Part shown: positions 1 to 6,086 of the stretch, in pieces | Layout of the letters: every line of letters begins with the position of its first letter | Numbering within the stretch: the stretch's first letter is position 1 | Source of the DNA: Methanoregulaceae archaeon | GTDB lineage: Archaea; Halobacteriota; Methanomicrobia; Methanomicrobiales; Methanospirillaceae | Assembly: GCA_025453715.1 (NCBI GenBank) | Contig: JALOPT010000048.1 | Location: forward strand, 1 to 10,219 | Length of the DNA stretch: 10,219 nucleotides | Reading direction: 5' to 3' | Program-made: the position numbers and the translations under genes | The notes under the pieces: generated by a model | What the model saw: the letters and a program-made list of their open reading frames with translations, nothing else | Told to the model about the DNA's origin: nothing | Database searches by the model: none

Positions 1-1
1 T

Positions 2-148
2 GACTACTGTCTGATTGCGGAGGACGAGCGGGAAATTGAGGCTCAGGAAAGCGCTCCTCCGGAACAGGAAATAGGTCTTTTTCCAACCTGGCGGACAAAA
101 CAAATTTTTTATGCCTTCAATATAGGCATGATTGAACACCCTGGGTGA
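2..148 (+). CDS. C-terminal end of an unrecognised protein (5' end outside window)
   Basis: An open frame enters from the left edge and stops with TGA at 146-148, giving the last 48 residues of a protein. The tail has an acidic, Glu/Gln/Pro-rich stretch (AEDEREIEAQE, then PPEQE) followed by an aromatic, basic end (FPTWRTKQIFYAFN). I recognise no family from this piece. The other two plus-strand frames are closed early, but one minus-strand frame is also open across the same stretch, so the assignment is not certain. The gene ends 65 bases before tRNA-Ser and reads in the same direction. Confidence 0.5.
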   Translation, partial: DYCLIAEDEREIEAQESAPPEQEIGLFPTWRTKQIFYAFNIGMIEHPG

Positions 149-213
149 TCTCTTACCCGTTACAGGATATTTGGATACCTTTTTTACACCTAATCCCCTA
201 TAGTATTGAGCGG

Positions 214-298
214 GCCGAGGTAGTCTAGTCCGGAAAGGCGGTGGCCTTGAAAGCCACTGGTGCCTGGCACCTCAAGAGTTCAAATCTCTTCCTCGGCG
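214..298 (+). tRNA. tRNA-Ser (anticodon TGA)
   Basis: An 85-nt class II tRNA. The 7-bp acceptor stem pairs 214-220 (GCCGAGG) with 291-297 (CCTCGGC), with discriminator G at 298 as expected for serine. The anticodon stem GTGGC/GCCAC closes the loop CTTGAAA, placing anticodon TGA at 248-250 (reads UCA). The long variable arm (GGTGCC...GGCACC) is the serine hallmark. The T-arm AAGAG-TTCAAAT-CTCTT is intact. G26 is present. No CCA is encoded and no intron is seen. A weak TATA-like stretch (GGATATTT near 163-170) lies about 45 bases upstream and may be its promoter. Confidence 0.97.
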
Positions 299-467
299 CT
301 TATTTTAGAATTTACGCTGGATTAATAATGCTGCCTTTTTACAGGTTTTTGATGGTGCCTGAAAGAACTAAAAAAAATGTTGAATCAGTCTGAAATGGCA
401 TTATCGGTATATCCCTGTTTCAAAATACCTTTTATTGGTATAACTTTCAGAAAATGGATAATCATAT
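299..467. other. Non-coding stretch after tRNA-Ser
   Basis: AT-rich sequence with short T runs just after the tRNA (TTATTTTAG near 300-308, TTTTT near 337-341), which may end the tRNA transcript. I see no gene here. An 80-codon plus-strand frame starting at 454 overlaps the better-supported minus-strand secreted-protein sequence and has no protein-like features. Confidence 0.4.
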
Positions 468-638
468 TCAAAAACTAAAAATCTGCAATATTGCTCCTTT
501 AAAGTTACTCCCCTGCTCTTCTGCGAGAGTCTGCGTGCATAATTGTCCCTGCATCAGTATGTACCAACTCCCATTATTGATGGAATGCGGGAAAATGAAA
601 AATCCGGTGTTACCTTCGTGCAACAGGGACAAGACATC
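468..638 (-). pseudogene. Out-of-frame continuation of the upstream secreted-protein gene
   Basis: This minus-strand frame has no start codon or ribosome site of its own. It is open for 56 codons between an in-frame TAA and the TGA at 468-470. Its product has the look of an extracellular beta-strand segment (HEGNTGFF, then NNGSWYILMQG). It directly continues, one frame over, the signal-peptide frame ending at 610, overlapping it over about 26 bases. I read it as the displaced C-terminal half of that gene. The call rests on protein-like appearance only, so chance openness cannot be excluded. Confidence 0.35.
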
Positions 639-840
639 TTATACCGTGCATTGGTATTACTTCCCGTATCTGTACAATCGTTTTAATGTTGTCTGACCCG
701 TAGATAGTTAACACTGGTTGTTTGTTATCTCCGGTTTTGTGTAATACATAGGAATAGGTCGATGCTGCATTTACTCCCCCGATACAGAGCATTAGTACCA
801 GGAACACGATTGCGAAAAGAAAAGGTCTCATCACACTCAT
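610..840 (-). CDS. Short secreted protein, probably the N-terminal part of a frameshifted gene
   Basis: The frame gives 76 residues from ATG at 840. The first 26 form a clear signal peptide: a short Arg-containing start, a hydrophobic core (FLFAIVFLVLMLCIGG) and a likely cleavage after VNA. About 50 residues follow, with no recognised domain. The TAA at 610-612 may not be the true end. The next minus-strand frame is open from 638 to a TGA at 468-470 and encodes plausible beta-rich sequence including FFIFPHSINNGSWYILMQG. That resembles C-terminal segments of methanogen surface proteins (DUF3821-like, from memory). A single-base change between 613 and 638 would join the two halves, so this may be a pseudogene or hold a sequencing error. 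A TATA element at 855-868 suggests a leaderless or very short-leader transcript. The ATG at 831 (MRPFLF) is an alternative start. Confidence 0.5.
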   Translation of the reverse strand: MSVMRPFLFAIVFLVLMLCIGGVNAASTYSYVLHKTGDNKQPVLTIYGSDNIKTIVQIREVIPMHGIRCLVPVARR

Positions 841-854
841 CCATTGGTTTTGGT

Positions 855-868
855 GTTACTTAAATATG
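855..868 (-). promoter_or_regulatory. TATA-box promoter for the short secreted protein gene
   Basis: Read on the minus strand this is CATATTTAAGTAAC, a good archaeal TATA element. Its centre is about 22 bases before the ATG at 840 and 31 before the ATG at 831, the spacing of a leaderless mRNA. The same 14 bases occur at 6087-6100 ahead of tRNA-Glu. Confidence 0.55.
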
Positions 869-1107
869 GAGTGATGTAATGGAGCATACCATTCCTCCCG
901 GGTTGATATGAGAGAGCGATCATGCCCATGGAACGATCCTTTGGGCCCTGGATAGCAGACGGGTTTTGAAAGGGATTCCGGAAGATCTATCTATGCCGCT
1001 CCAGGGATGATGTTAAATTCTGCTTTCGTATAATGCAGATCATGTTCAGGGCGAAGAATGTGTTGTTGTCTGATGGGTCCGTCTTTATATGACTTGAGGG
1101 TGTGGTA

Positions 1108-1132
1108 TTTTAATCCTCGAAAGAGGTTAAAA
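1108..1132 (-). terminator. Stem-loop downstream of the membrane hydrolase gene
   Basis: TTTTAATCCTC, GAAA, GAGGTTAAAA forms a 10-bp stem with one bulged base and a four-base loop. It starts 22 bases past the stop codon of the minus-strand gene ending at 1155. The position suggests a 3'-end or terminator element, but no long T run follows on the minus strand, so processing or chance is also possible. Confidence 0.35.
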
Positions 1133-1154
1133 CTTCATTCCCCCGCTGTATAAG

Positions 1155-2165
1155 TCAGGATCCTGATGGGGTTTCTATTATGGGCTGTTCAGTAACAGCT
1201 TCCCATTTTCCATGATCCGTTTGTCGAAGGACAATACTCATGTAATATGGTGGATATCGTACGATACCTTCAACCCGTGAAGGATCCTCGATAACAATAT
1301 CCCCGTTATCCCGTCGATGGGCAATTGTAAAGGCGGAGTGGTACCTTACCCTCCTGACTTCCGGGATGTCTGAAATCCGGCCAATATCTTCCTCTGTAAC
1401 CCCCTGCAGTGCAGGCCATGTCCGGTTCCCCGTGTCAAGCCCGGTGAGAAGGTCTACAAATTTCAATGCCCAGCAATTGTTTTCTTTTTCAATTACCAGC
1501 CACTTTAGTGGGTTAATTGTCGGGTAGGTAGTTCCTTTAATTTTTACTGTGGTCGCTATCCGGATAATAACACAGATGGCAAGATAGGCAAGGAAAAGGG
1601 ATCCGTATAATTTCAAATATGAAACCGGTATCAGACCCGCAATATAAAGAATAATAAATCCCAGGCTGATGAAAATCATGATCGGGCTTGGTCCTGCGAA
1701 GATTCCGGGAGTGTACCTGGTTTCTTTCCAAGGCCAGAATAAGGGTATACCGGGACTGGCAAGAAAATCAAGACCCACATGAGTCATTGTTCCTGCAATA
1801 ACTGCGATGAGTGCCAAAAGAGTAAAGGTGACCGGGAATGTGATATGGGAAAAATACTCTGTTGTCCGGATGAGAAAATACAGAATTGCATAGGTGATTA
1901 TTGCGATACCTGCCGCCCCGGTTAAACTATGTGCCGCCCCCCCGTGAATGAACATGTACCAATGAGGGCGTTTCGAGGAGAACAGGTAAAGCAGGATATC
2001 CAGATCAAGTATAACTGCCCCGAGAATTCCAAATGGGATTAATACTGTTACCCCTAGTATGTCGAGCAGGCTTGCAACCAGCAATGCATGGGTAATACTG
2101 TCCACGAACGATAGGTTATACCCCGGTATATTAATCATAGTCTGGTCAATCCAGCTTTCGCTCAT
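1155..2165 (-). CDS. YdjM/DUF457-family membrane-bound metal-dependent hydrolase
   Basis: Polytopic membrane protein of the YdjM-type metal-dependent hydrolase family; substrates in this family are poorly defined. Counting from ATG at 2165 (336 residues), the family signatures run in order: VDSITHALL (21-29, His26), LDLD (53-56), IHGGAAHS (73-80, His74 and His79), and THVGLDFLASPG (128-139, His129 and Asp133). These His/Asp residues are the likely metal ligands. Several hydrophobic segments between about 30 and 205 are probable membrane helices. The last 110-130 residues are soluble and charged, and are not part of the core family as I know it. The start is uncertain: TTG 2174, ATG 2165, ATG 2138 and GTG 2105 are all in frame without a strong ribosome site. 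GTG 2105 would place the family's usual DSITHA start at the N terminus. A TATA-like GATTATAG (minus strand) lies near 2210-2218. Confidence 0.85.
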   Translation of the reverse strand: MSESWIDQTMINIPGYNLSFVDSITHALLVASLLDILGVTVLIPFGILGAVILDLDILLYLFSSKRPHWYMFIHGGAAHSLTGAAGIAIITYAILYFLIRTTEYFSHITFPVTFTLLALIAVIAGTMTHVGLDFLASPGIPLFWPWKETRYTPGIFAGPSPIMIFISLGFIILYIAGLIPVSYLKLYGSLFLAYLAICVIIRIATTVKIKGTTYPTINPLKWLVIEKENNCWALKFVDLLTGLDTGNRTWPALQGVTEEDIGRISDIPEVRRVRYHSAFTIAHRRDNGDIVIEDPSRVEGIVRYPPYYMSIVLRQTDHGKWEAVTEQPIIETPSGS

Positions 2166-2410
2166 TGGGAACAATGAAAAACGTTACATCCGCAAAAGCA
2201 GGTATCTGAACTATAATCGGTACTCAGCGGGAGCTGAATGCCCCGGGCAGGACTTCTCTCAAGCTATTACGACATACGAACGAATATTTAATGCAGACCC
2301 TATGCCGTTTGGTAATTGTAACTGGCAATTTCAGCTCAATAAATATAGTATACGATCCCAATTTTTTTATTTCGCAATGCAGATATTATACATATAAACG
2401 GAGTCCTATC
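2166..2410. promoter_or_regulatory. Divergent promoter region between hydrolase gene and hypC
   Basis: This region serves the minus-strand hydrolase and plus-strand hypC. For hypC, TATA-like stretches are AAATATAGTATA (2341-2352) and TTATACATATA (2385-2395), and a Shine-Dalgarno-like GGAG sits at 2400-2403. For the hydrolase, a minus-strand GATTATAG lies near 2210-2218. An 11-base palindrome, TGCCCCGGGCA, near 2238-2248 could be an operator, but there is nothing else to support that. Confidence 0.4.
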
Positions 2411-2653
2411 GTGTGTATTGCAATTCCCGCTGAAGTAATTGAAATTAAGGAAGGAAACATCGGTGTCGTTGATTATGGTGACCTGAAACAGGAGATACGA
2501 CTTGACCTTGTGGATGTCGGGGTAGGGGAGTTTGTGCTGGTCCACGTCGGCTTCGCAATACAAAAAATGTCAAGGGAAGAAGGACTCGAGACCCGTAACC
2601 TGTTCCGCGAAGTATACTCAGCAATGGAACAAAACCCCCCGGTAACCCTTTAA
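2411..2653 (+). CDS. hypC: HypC/HybG-family [NiFe]-hydrogenase maturation chaperone
   Basis: An 80-residue HypC, the usual size for the family. HypC binds HypD and the hydrogenase large-subunit precursor in the cytoplasm while the Fe(CN)2CO centre is built and delivered. The N-terminal motif MCIAIPAEV carries the essential Cys2, and VLVHVGFAIQKM (42-53) carries the conserved His45. The start must be GTG at 2411, because Cys has to be residue 2. A GGAG at 2400-2403, seven bases before it, supports this. An in-frame upstream ATG at 2291 would add 40 residues and bury the Cys. The family's usual Gly after MCxAIP is Ala here. The gene stands alone; no other hyp or hydrogenase gene is in the window. 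Confidence 0.93.
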   Translation: MCIAIPAEVIEIKEGNIGVVDYGDLKQEIRLDLVDVGVGEFVLVHVGFAIQKMSREEGLETRNLFREVYSAMEQNPPVTL

Positions 2654-2661
2654 TTTTGGGA

Positions 2662-2684
2662 TTTTTCCTTTTAATTTATTTTTA
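2662..2684 (+). terminator. Oligo-T terminator after hypC
   Basis: Three T-rich tracts (TTTTT, TTTT, TTTATTTTT-like) begin 8 bases after the hypC stop codon. Archaeal RNA polymerase terminates at such tracts without needing a hairpin, and none is obvious here. Confidence 0.5.
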
Positions 2685-2817
2685 ACCCGGTTAATTTTCA
2701 TTCCCAGTGTCTTGATTTTTTCTGGATATACAGTTCCGTTTTGCCGGTTCAGTATATTCAGTATATCCGTTTTCAGTCTAATACAGCTTTGAATATCCAC
2801 TGGGATTACAAAAAGCG

Positions 2818-2830
2818 CATAATATTTAAC
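2818..2830 (+). promoter_or_regulatory. TATA-box promoter for the PEGA-repeat gene
   Basis: CATAATATTTAAC lies about 32 bases (centre) before the GTG start at 2856. Transcription would begin roughly 4-6 bases before the start codon, giving an almost leaderless mRNA. Confidence 0.5.
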
Positions 2831-2855
2831 TTAAAAAAAGAATGGAAGTCTACAG

Positions 2856-4715
2856 GTGATTATTACGAAATTATGTAATCTGTTAATTATTACCCTTATT
2901 TTCGGTATGTTTGCAATTGGTTTTTCATCTGCTGAAGATATGCCAGTCGGAAATGTCGGTGGCGGAAAGGGGTATTATGATATCTCGTCAACACCGGAAG
3001 GCGGTACGGTTTTCTTTGATGGGAAACACAAGGGGGTTACTCCTGTAACTGTTGAGGTAAGCAGCTCCGGGACACCCGGTCATACTATCAGCATTTCGAA
3101 AGCAGGGTACCAGACCTGGATCGGGAATTATCCTGGTAATCCTTCAGATGGAGAGACGATCCCTATCAATGCTGACCTTTTGTTTATTCCGGTTACTGAG
3201 CCAACCCCCCTTCCACCTACCACGATTATCGGTGGCGGAAAGGGGTATTATGATATCTCGTCAACACCGGAAGGTGGTACGGTTATCTTTGATGGGATAT
3301 ACAAGGGGGTTACCCCCGTAACTGTTGAGGTAAGCAGCTCCGGGACACCCGGTCATACTATCAGCATTTCAAAAGAAGGTTACCAGACCTGGATCAGGAA
3401 TGAACAGGGCAACCCGTTCGAGGGAGAAACTGTTCATGTCGATGCCGAACTCGTATTTATCCCGATAACTCTTCCAACTACGCCAATCGGTGGTGAAAAG
3501 GGTTATTACTACGTTACGTCAAGCCCCGGCGGTGCAGCTGTCACCCTTGACGGGACGAACCAGGGATCAACCCCTGTGACATTAGAGGTTAGTTCCACCG
3601 GGACACCCGGTCATACCATTGTAGTTTCGATGCCCGGCTACCAGTCGTGGAGCCATTATTACCCGGGTAACCCGCCCGCGGGTTCAACTGTTAATGTCAA
3701 TGCTGTCTTATCCCCCATGTACCAGAACGGCAATATCCAGGTGATGTCTTCGCCATCAGGTGCATATGCAGTCCTTGATAACGGTCAGAACTCGCTTATC
3801 ACACCTGGTACCTTCTCATCCGTTACTGTCGGCTGGCACAATGTGAGGGTGACAAAATCCGGTTACTATGCCTATGCTACAGATATACAGGTCAATGCGG
3901 GAGGGACAACTTCTGTGTCAGCAAACCTTGTTCCCGTCTCGCAACAGGGTAGTATATCGGTCAGCTCAATCCCCAGTGGGGCAGGTCTTTACGTAGACAC
4001 CATTTACCAGGGAGAAACAAACAAGATAGTTGGTAATCTTGCAACAGGTACCCATACCGTGATGCTCAGAAAAGCAGGGTACCAGACCTGGTCGACACAA
4101 TATACCGTTTATTCCGGCCAGACTACCTATGTAAACGCCCAGCTTACCCCTGTCTCAAACCCGACGACCGGCGATCTCGAAGTAATATCATCCCCTTCGG
4201 GTGCAGCGGTATATGTTGATACGGACTACCAGGGATCCACGTCCCCGGGAAGTCCCCTGGACGTTGTCGGGCTCTCTCAAGGAACTCACACTGTTGTGTT
4301 AAAAAAGTCCGGGTACCAGGACTTTACAACCACTACGAATATACGGCCAGGACAAACGTCACAGGTATCGGTAACGCTTGTCCCCTCCGGGCAACCCCCC
4401 TCAACAGCCAGTGTCCAGATTTCATCCGACCCAAGCGGGGCAGATGTACTCATCAATAATGGCTATGTGGGTATTACGCCTTTAACCCAGAATGTTCAGG
4501 CCGGGTCTTCTACAATCAAAATCACGCTGACGGGTTATAACCCATATGAGAGTACAATGCAAATCAGCGCCGGCCAGGCACTCCAGATAAATGCCGCCCT
4601 CTCACCTGCCACAACCCCCACAACGAAAGCGCCGACAAGTCCTCTCGGTGTCATGCTGGCATTGGCAATTGCCGGTATAATTGCTACCCTTTGTCTCCAA
4701 CGGAACAGGGAATAG
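2856..4715 (+). CDS. Secreted, membrane-anchored protein with seven PEGA-like repeats
   Basis: 619 residues, starting with GTG at 2856; the next in-frame ATG would cut the signal peptide. Residues 1-26 form a signal peptide (hydrophobic core LLIITLIFGMFAIGF, cleavage after SSA). Seven beta-rich repeats follow at about 35-113, 126-204, 212-286, 292-360, 364-432, 438-510 and 517-584. Each has the PEGA-type pattern: SSPSGA-like start, V-x-D/N-G-x-x-x-G-x-TP, then a H-T/I-hydrophobic strand and a GYQ-W/Y turn. The first three have a longer form with PGHT and GNP. A Thr/Pro linker (585-594) leads to one membrane helix (about 596-613) and a short charged tail (QRNRE). This is a surface-anchor layout, perhaps a sorting signal. 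PEGA repeats are common in archaeal envelope proteins; the ligand is unknown. Repeats 1 and 2 are nearly identical in DNA. Confidence 0.88.
   Translation: MIITKLCNLLIITLIFGMFAIGFSSAEDMPVGNVGGGKGYYDISSTPEGGTVFFDGKHKGVTPVTVEVSSSGTPGHTISISKAGYQTWIGNYPGNPSDGETIPINADLLFIPVTEPTPLPPTTIIGGGKGYYDISSTPEGGTVIFDGIYKGVTPVTVEVSSSGTPGHTISISKEGYQTWIRNEQGNPFEGETVHVDAELVFIPITLPTTPIGGEKGYYYVTSSPGGAAVTLDGTNQGSTPVTLEVSSTGTPGHTIVVSMPGYQSWSHYYPGNPPAGSTVNVNAVLSPMYQNGNIQVMSSPSGAYAVLDNGQNSLITPGTFSSVTVGWHNVRVTKSGYYAYATDIQVNAGGTTSVSANLVPVSQQGSISVSSIPSGAGLYVDTIYQGETNKIVGNLATGTHTVMLRKAGYQTWSTQYTVYSGQTTYVNAQLTPVSNPTTGDLEVISSPSGAAVYVDTDYQGSTSPGSPLDVVGLSQGTHTVVLKKSGYQDFTTTTNIRPGQTSQVSVTLVPSGQPPSTASVQISSDPSGADVLINNGYVGITPLTQNVQAGSSTIKITLTGYNPYESTMQISAGQALQINAALSPATTPTTKAPTSPLGVMLALAIAGIIATLCLQRNRE
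2956..3128 (+). repeat. Direct repeat copy 1 inside the PEGA gene
   Basis: 173 bases repeated at 3229-3401 with an offset of 273 bases (exactly 91 codons). By eye I count about 10 mismatches, roughly 94% identity. A third, more diverged copy begins near 3485. The conserved block GGGACACCCGGTCATAC is present in all three. Confidence 0.85.
3229..3401 (+). repeat. Direct repeat copy 2 inside the PEGA gene
   Basis: Second copy of the 173-base unit at 2956-3128. The two are separated by about 100 bases that encode a variable segment (PVTEPTPLPPTT linker). Roughly half the differences from copy 1 are silent, and the 91-codon period keeps the frame. Confidence 0.85.
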
Positions 4716-4935
4716 GAAATTTTACAAAACACTATTTTTAATAAGTTATTGAAACACTATTGAAATTCTATTATAGATTCCGTAATAGGCTGTTCAAATC
4801 ATCCGGGGATAGGAACCCGCTGATTATCCTGTCACCTTCAAAGATAGATCCGACCGGTTTGGAGGTATCGGGAATACTACGGAAATGAAAAGGGGACCAT
4901 CAGGTTAAAAAAAGGGGCATACCTGGCCTCTGTTC
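4716..4935. other. Convergent intergenic region, PEGA gene / carbonic anhydrase
   Basis: Both flanking genes end here. The plus-strand exit is AT-rich with TTTTT at 4735-4739. A 10-base direct repeat, AAACACTATT, occurs at 4727-4736 and 4752-4761. On the minus strand, a run of seven T (A7 at 4907-4913) lies about 22 bases past the carbonic anhydrase stop and is a likely terminator. I see no gene. Confidence 0.45.
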
Positions 4936-5781
4936 TCACGTGACTCTTGAGAGGGTACCGGTGGCGAGGTCGTAATAGAGGCCCTGGATGTGAACCCTGC
5001 CCTCATTTACTGCTGTTTTAATGGATGGATAAGTCATGAGGTGCTCAACCTGGAGCCTGACATTTTCAAGTTCAACCTGGCGATTTCGCTCCTTGATTTC
5101 TTCCAGCGTTTTAGGGCGCGGGTAACGGCTGTCTACCCGGGTTTTAGCCTCGCGGGCGTCATTAAGCCAGAGTGGGATATAGGGGTCATGAAGATCCTTA
5201 TCAAGGGCTTTCATCGCACCACAGTCAGAATGCCCGCAGATTATGATCTCCCGTACATTCAGGTAGTTGATTGAGTATTCCAGCACGGTTGCAAGAGACC
5301 AGTCATGGTTCGGGACGATATTTCCTACATTCCGTGTAACAAAAAGTTCGCCCGGTCCGGCGCTGGTAATCCTTTCCGGGTCAGATCGCGAATCCGAACA
5401 CCCGATCCAGAGCACTCCCGGGTCCTGGCCTGCTGACAGCTCCAGGTTGCGCTCGATACTTGAATTATATACGCCGTCCCTGAATTTCTGGTTGCCCTGG
5501 AGGAGTTCTTCAACAAGAGTGCTATTCTGTGCAGGCTCTTCGCGTTGATCTCCACCATTGTCCGGAAGGGCACTCTGGACTTGGCTGAATGGAATAACAA
5601 GACCTTGTCCGTACATAGATGTAGGAACTACTATGGCTCCCATTGCTGGAAGAGTGTTTGTGGCCTTCATTCCAAGGAGATCAACCGCACCGTCCCATGA
5701 AAATACCGGGACTGCCTGGGCTGTTGAGATGACCCCTATCAGGAGGACCAGGGTAGGCCAGATAATCTTTTTTAAATGCAT
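4936..5781 (-). CDS. Exported beta-class carbonic anhydrase
   Basis: Zinc enzyme interconverting CO2 and bicarbonate. 281 residues from ATG at 5781. Residues 1-23 are a typical signal peptide (HLKK, hydrophobic core WPTLVLLIGVIS, cleavage after AQA), so the enzyme probably acts outside the membrane. Residues 24-85 are a linker-like region without a known domain, including VVPTSMYGQG and a polar DNGGDQREEP stretch. The catalytic domain starts near 87. Zinc ligands are Cys128 (GCSDSR), His184 and Cys187 (GHSDCGAM), with the Asp130/Arg132 dyad also present. The FVTRNVGNIVP block (147-157) and a C-terminal end with HIQGLYYDLATG are also family features, as in plant-type beta enzymes. The domain appears complete. 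The gene stands alone between convergent and divergent neighbours. No strong ribosome site is visible. Confidence 0.92.
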   Translation of the reverse strand: MHLKKIIWPTLVLLIGVISTAQAVPVFSWDGAVDLLGMKATNTLPAMGAIVVPTSMYGQGLVIPFSQVQSALPDNGGDQREEPAQNSTLVEELLQGNQKFRDGVYNSSIERNLELSAGQDPGVLWIGCSDSRSDPERITSAGPGELFVTRNVGNIVPNHDWSLATVLEYSINYLNVREIIICGHSDCGAMKALDKDLHDPYIPLWLNDAREAKTRVDSRYPRPKTLEEIKERNRQVELENVRLQVEHLMTYPSIKTAVNEGRVHIQGLYYDLATGTLSRVT

Positions 5782-5974
5782 ACAAAAATCTAGATAATCT
5801 GCCTACCTGATTAAGGTAATCCGTTTCATGAGCGCATTCAGGTATCATATCGAAATTAATTCTCCGGCAATAAGTGCCCTGGAAGAGGCCCCTCCTAATC
5901 GAGACAACAACAATCTAAAAAAGGATACTGTTATAATATACTGCAAAAACTGGAATTGGCCCACGATTTAAAAG
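5782..5974. other. Intergenic region upstream of the carbonic anhydrase gene
   Basis: This should hold the carbonic anhydrase promoter (minus strand). The best TATA-like candidate is AGATTATCTAG near 5789-5799, which is weak. On the plus strand a 47-codon frame (5828-5971) runs from ATG to a TAA four bases before tRNA-Glu. It has only a weak AGGT-like ribosome site and no recognisable features, so I do not call it a gene. Confidence 0.35.
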
Positions 5975-6049
5975 TGCTGCTATGGGGATTCGAACCCCAG
6001 TCGCGAGCGTGAGAGGCTCGCATGATTGGCCGGACTACACTATAGCAGC
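5975..6049 (-). tRNA. tRNA-Glu (anticodon CTC)
   Basis: 75 nt on the minus strand. The acceptor stem GCTGCTA (5' end at 6049) pairs with TAGCAGC, and the discriminator is A at 5975. The anticodon stem CGAGC/GCTCG closes the loop CTCTCAC, giving anticodon CTC (reads GAG). The T-arm TGGGG-TTCGAAT-CCCCA is intact. The D-arm/anticodon segment GTGTAGTCCGGCCAATCATG is very typical of archaeal tRNA-Glu. No intron and no encoded CCA. A short T run (CTTTTAAAT, minus strand) follows the 3' end. Confidence 0.97.
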
Positions 6050-6086
6050 AATGATTGAATAACTGCCCAGATACATGGGTAGTGTT

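Larger units (their letters stand above)
841..1154. other. 314-base stretch without a convincing gene
   Basis: Besides the TATA element at 855-868 and the hairpin at 1108-1132, I see only frames of 15 or fewer codons from ATGs near 908 and 929. Sequences resembling box C/D RNA motifs (GATGATG near 1004, CTGA near 1069) are too imperfect to call an sRNA. The region separates two genes transcribed on the minus strand: it is upstream of the secreted-protein gene and downstream of the hydrolase gene. Confidence 0.5.

Noticed and set aside
454..696. 80-codon plus-strand frame after tRNA-Ser
   Set aside because: It overlaps the minus-strand secreted-protein sequence, which has a signal peptide and promoter. 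Its own product is Cys-rich without pattern and lacks a ribosome site.
1004..1072. Possible box C/D guide RNA (GATGATG near 1004, CTGA near 1069)
   Set aside because: The C box does not match RTGATGA well, no clear internal D'/C' pair exists, and the flanks show no terminal pairing.
2618..2800. 60-codon basic minus-strand frame downstream of hypC
   Set aside because: It overlaps the 3' end of hypC and the AT-rich terminator region. Its Lys/Ile-rich composition is what AT-rich non-coding DNA gives, and no ribosome site or family is seen.
2842..2859. Five-codon frame (MEVYR, stop) overlapping the PEGA start codon, as a leader peptide
   Set aside because: The TATA element at 2818-2830 predicts transcription starting near 2850, after this ATG, so it would not be on the message.
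3229..3760. Repeats in the PEGA gene as a CRISPR-like array
   Set aside because: The repeats are 173 bases long, in frame, coding and diverging, so they are protein domain repeats.
5267..5797. Plus-strand and alternate-frame readings over the carbonic anhydrase gene
   Set aside because: The catalytic residues and signal peptide are in the minus-strand 4936-5781 frame; the others are shadows.
5828..5971. 47-codon plus-strand frame between the carbonic anhydrase gene and tRNA-Glu
   Set aside because: No recognisable features, only a weak ribosome site, and it ends almost at the tRNA 3' end. It lies in what should be the promoter region of the carbonic anhydrase gene.
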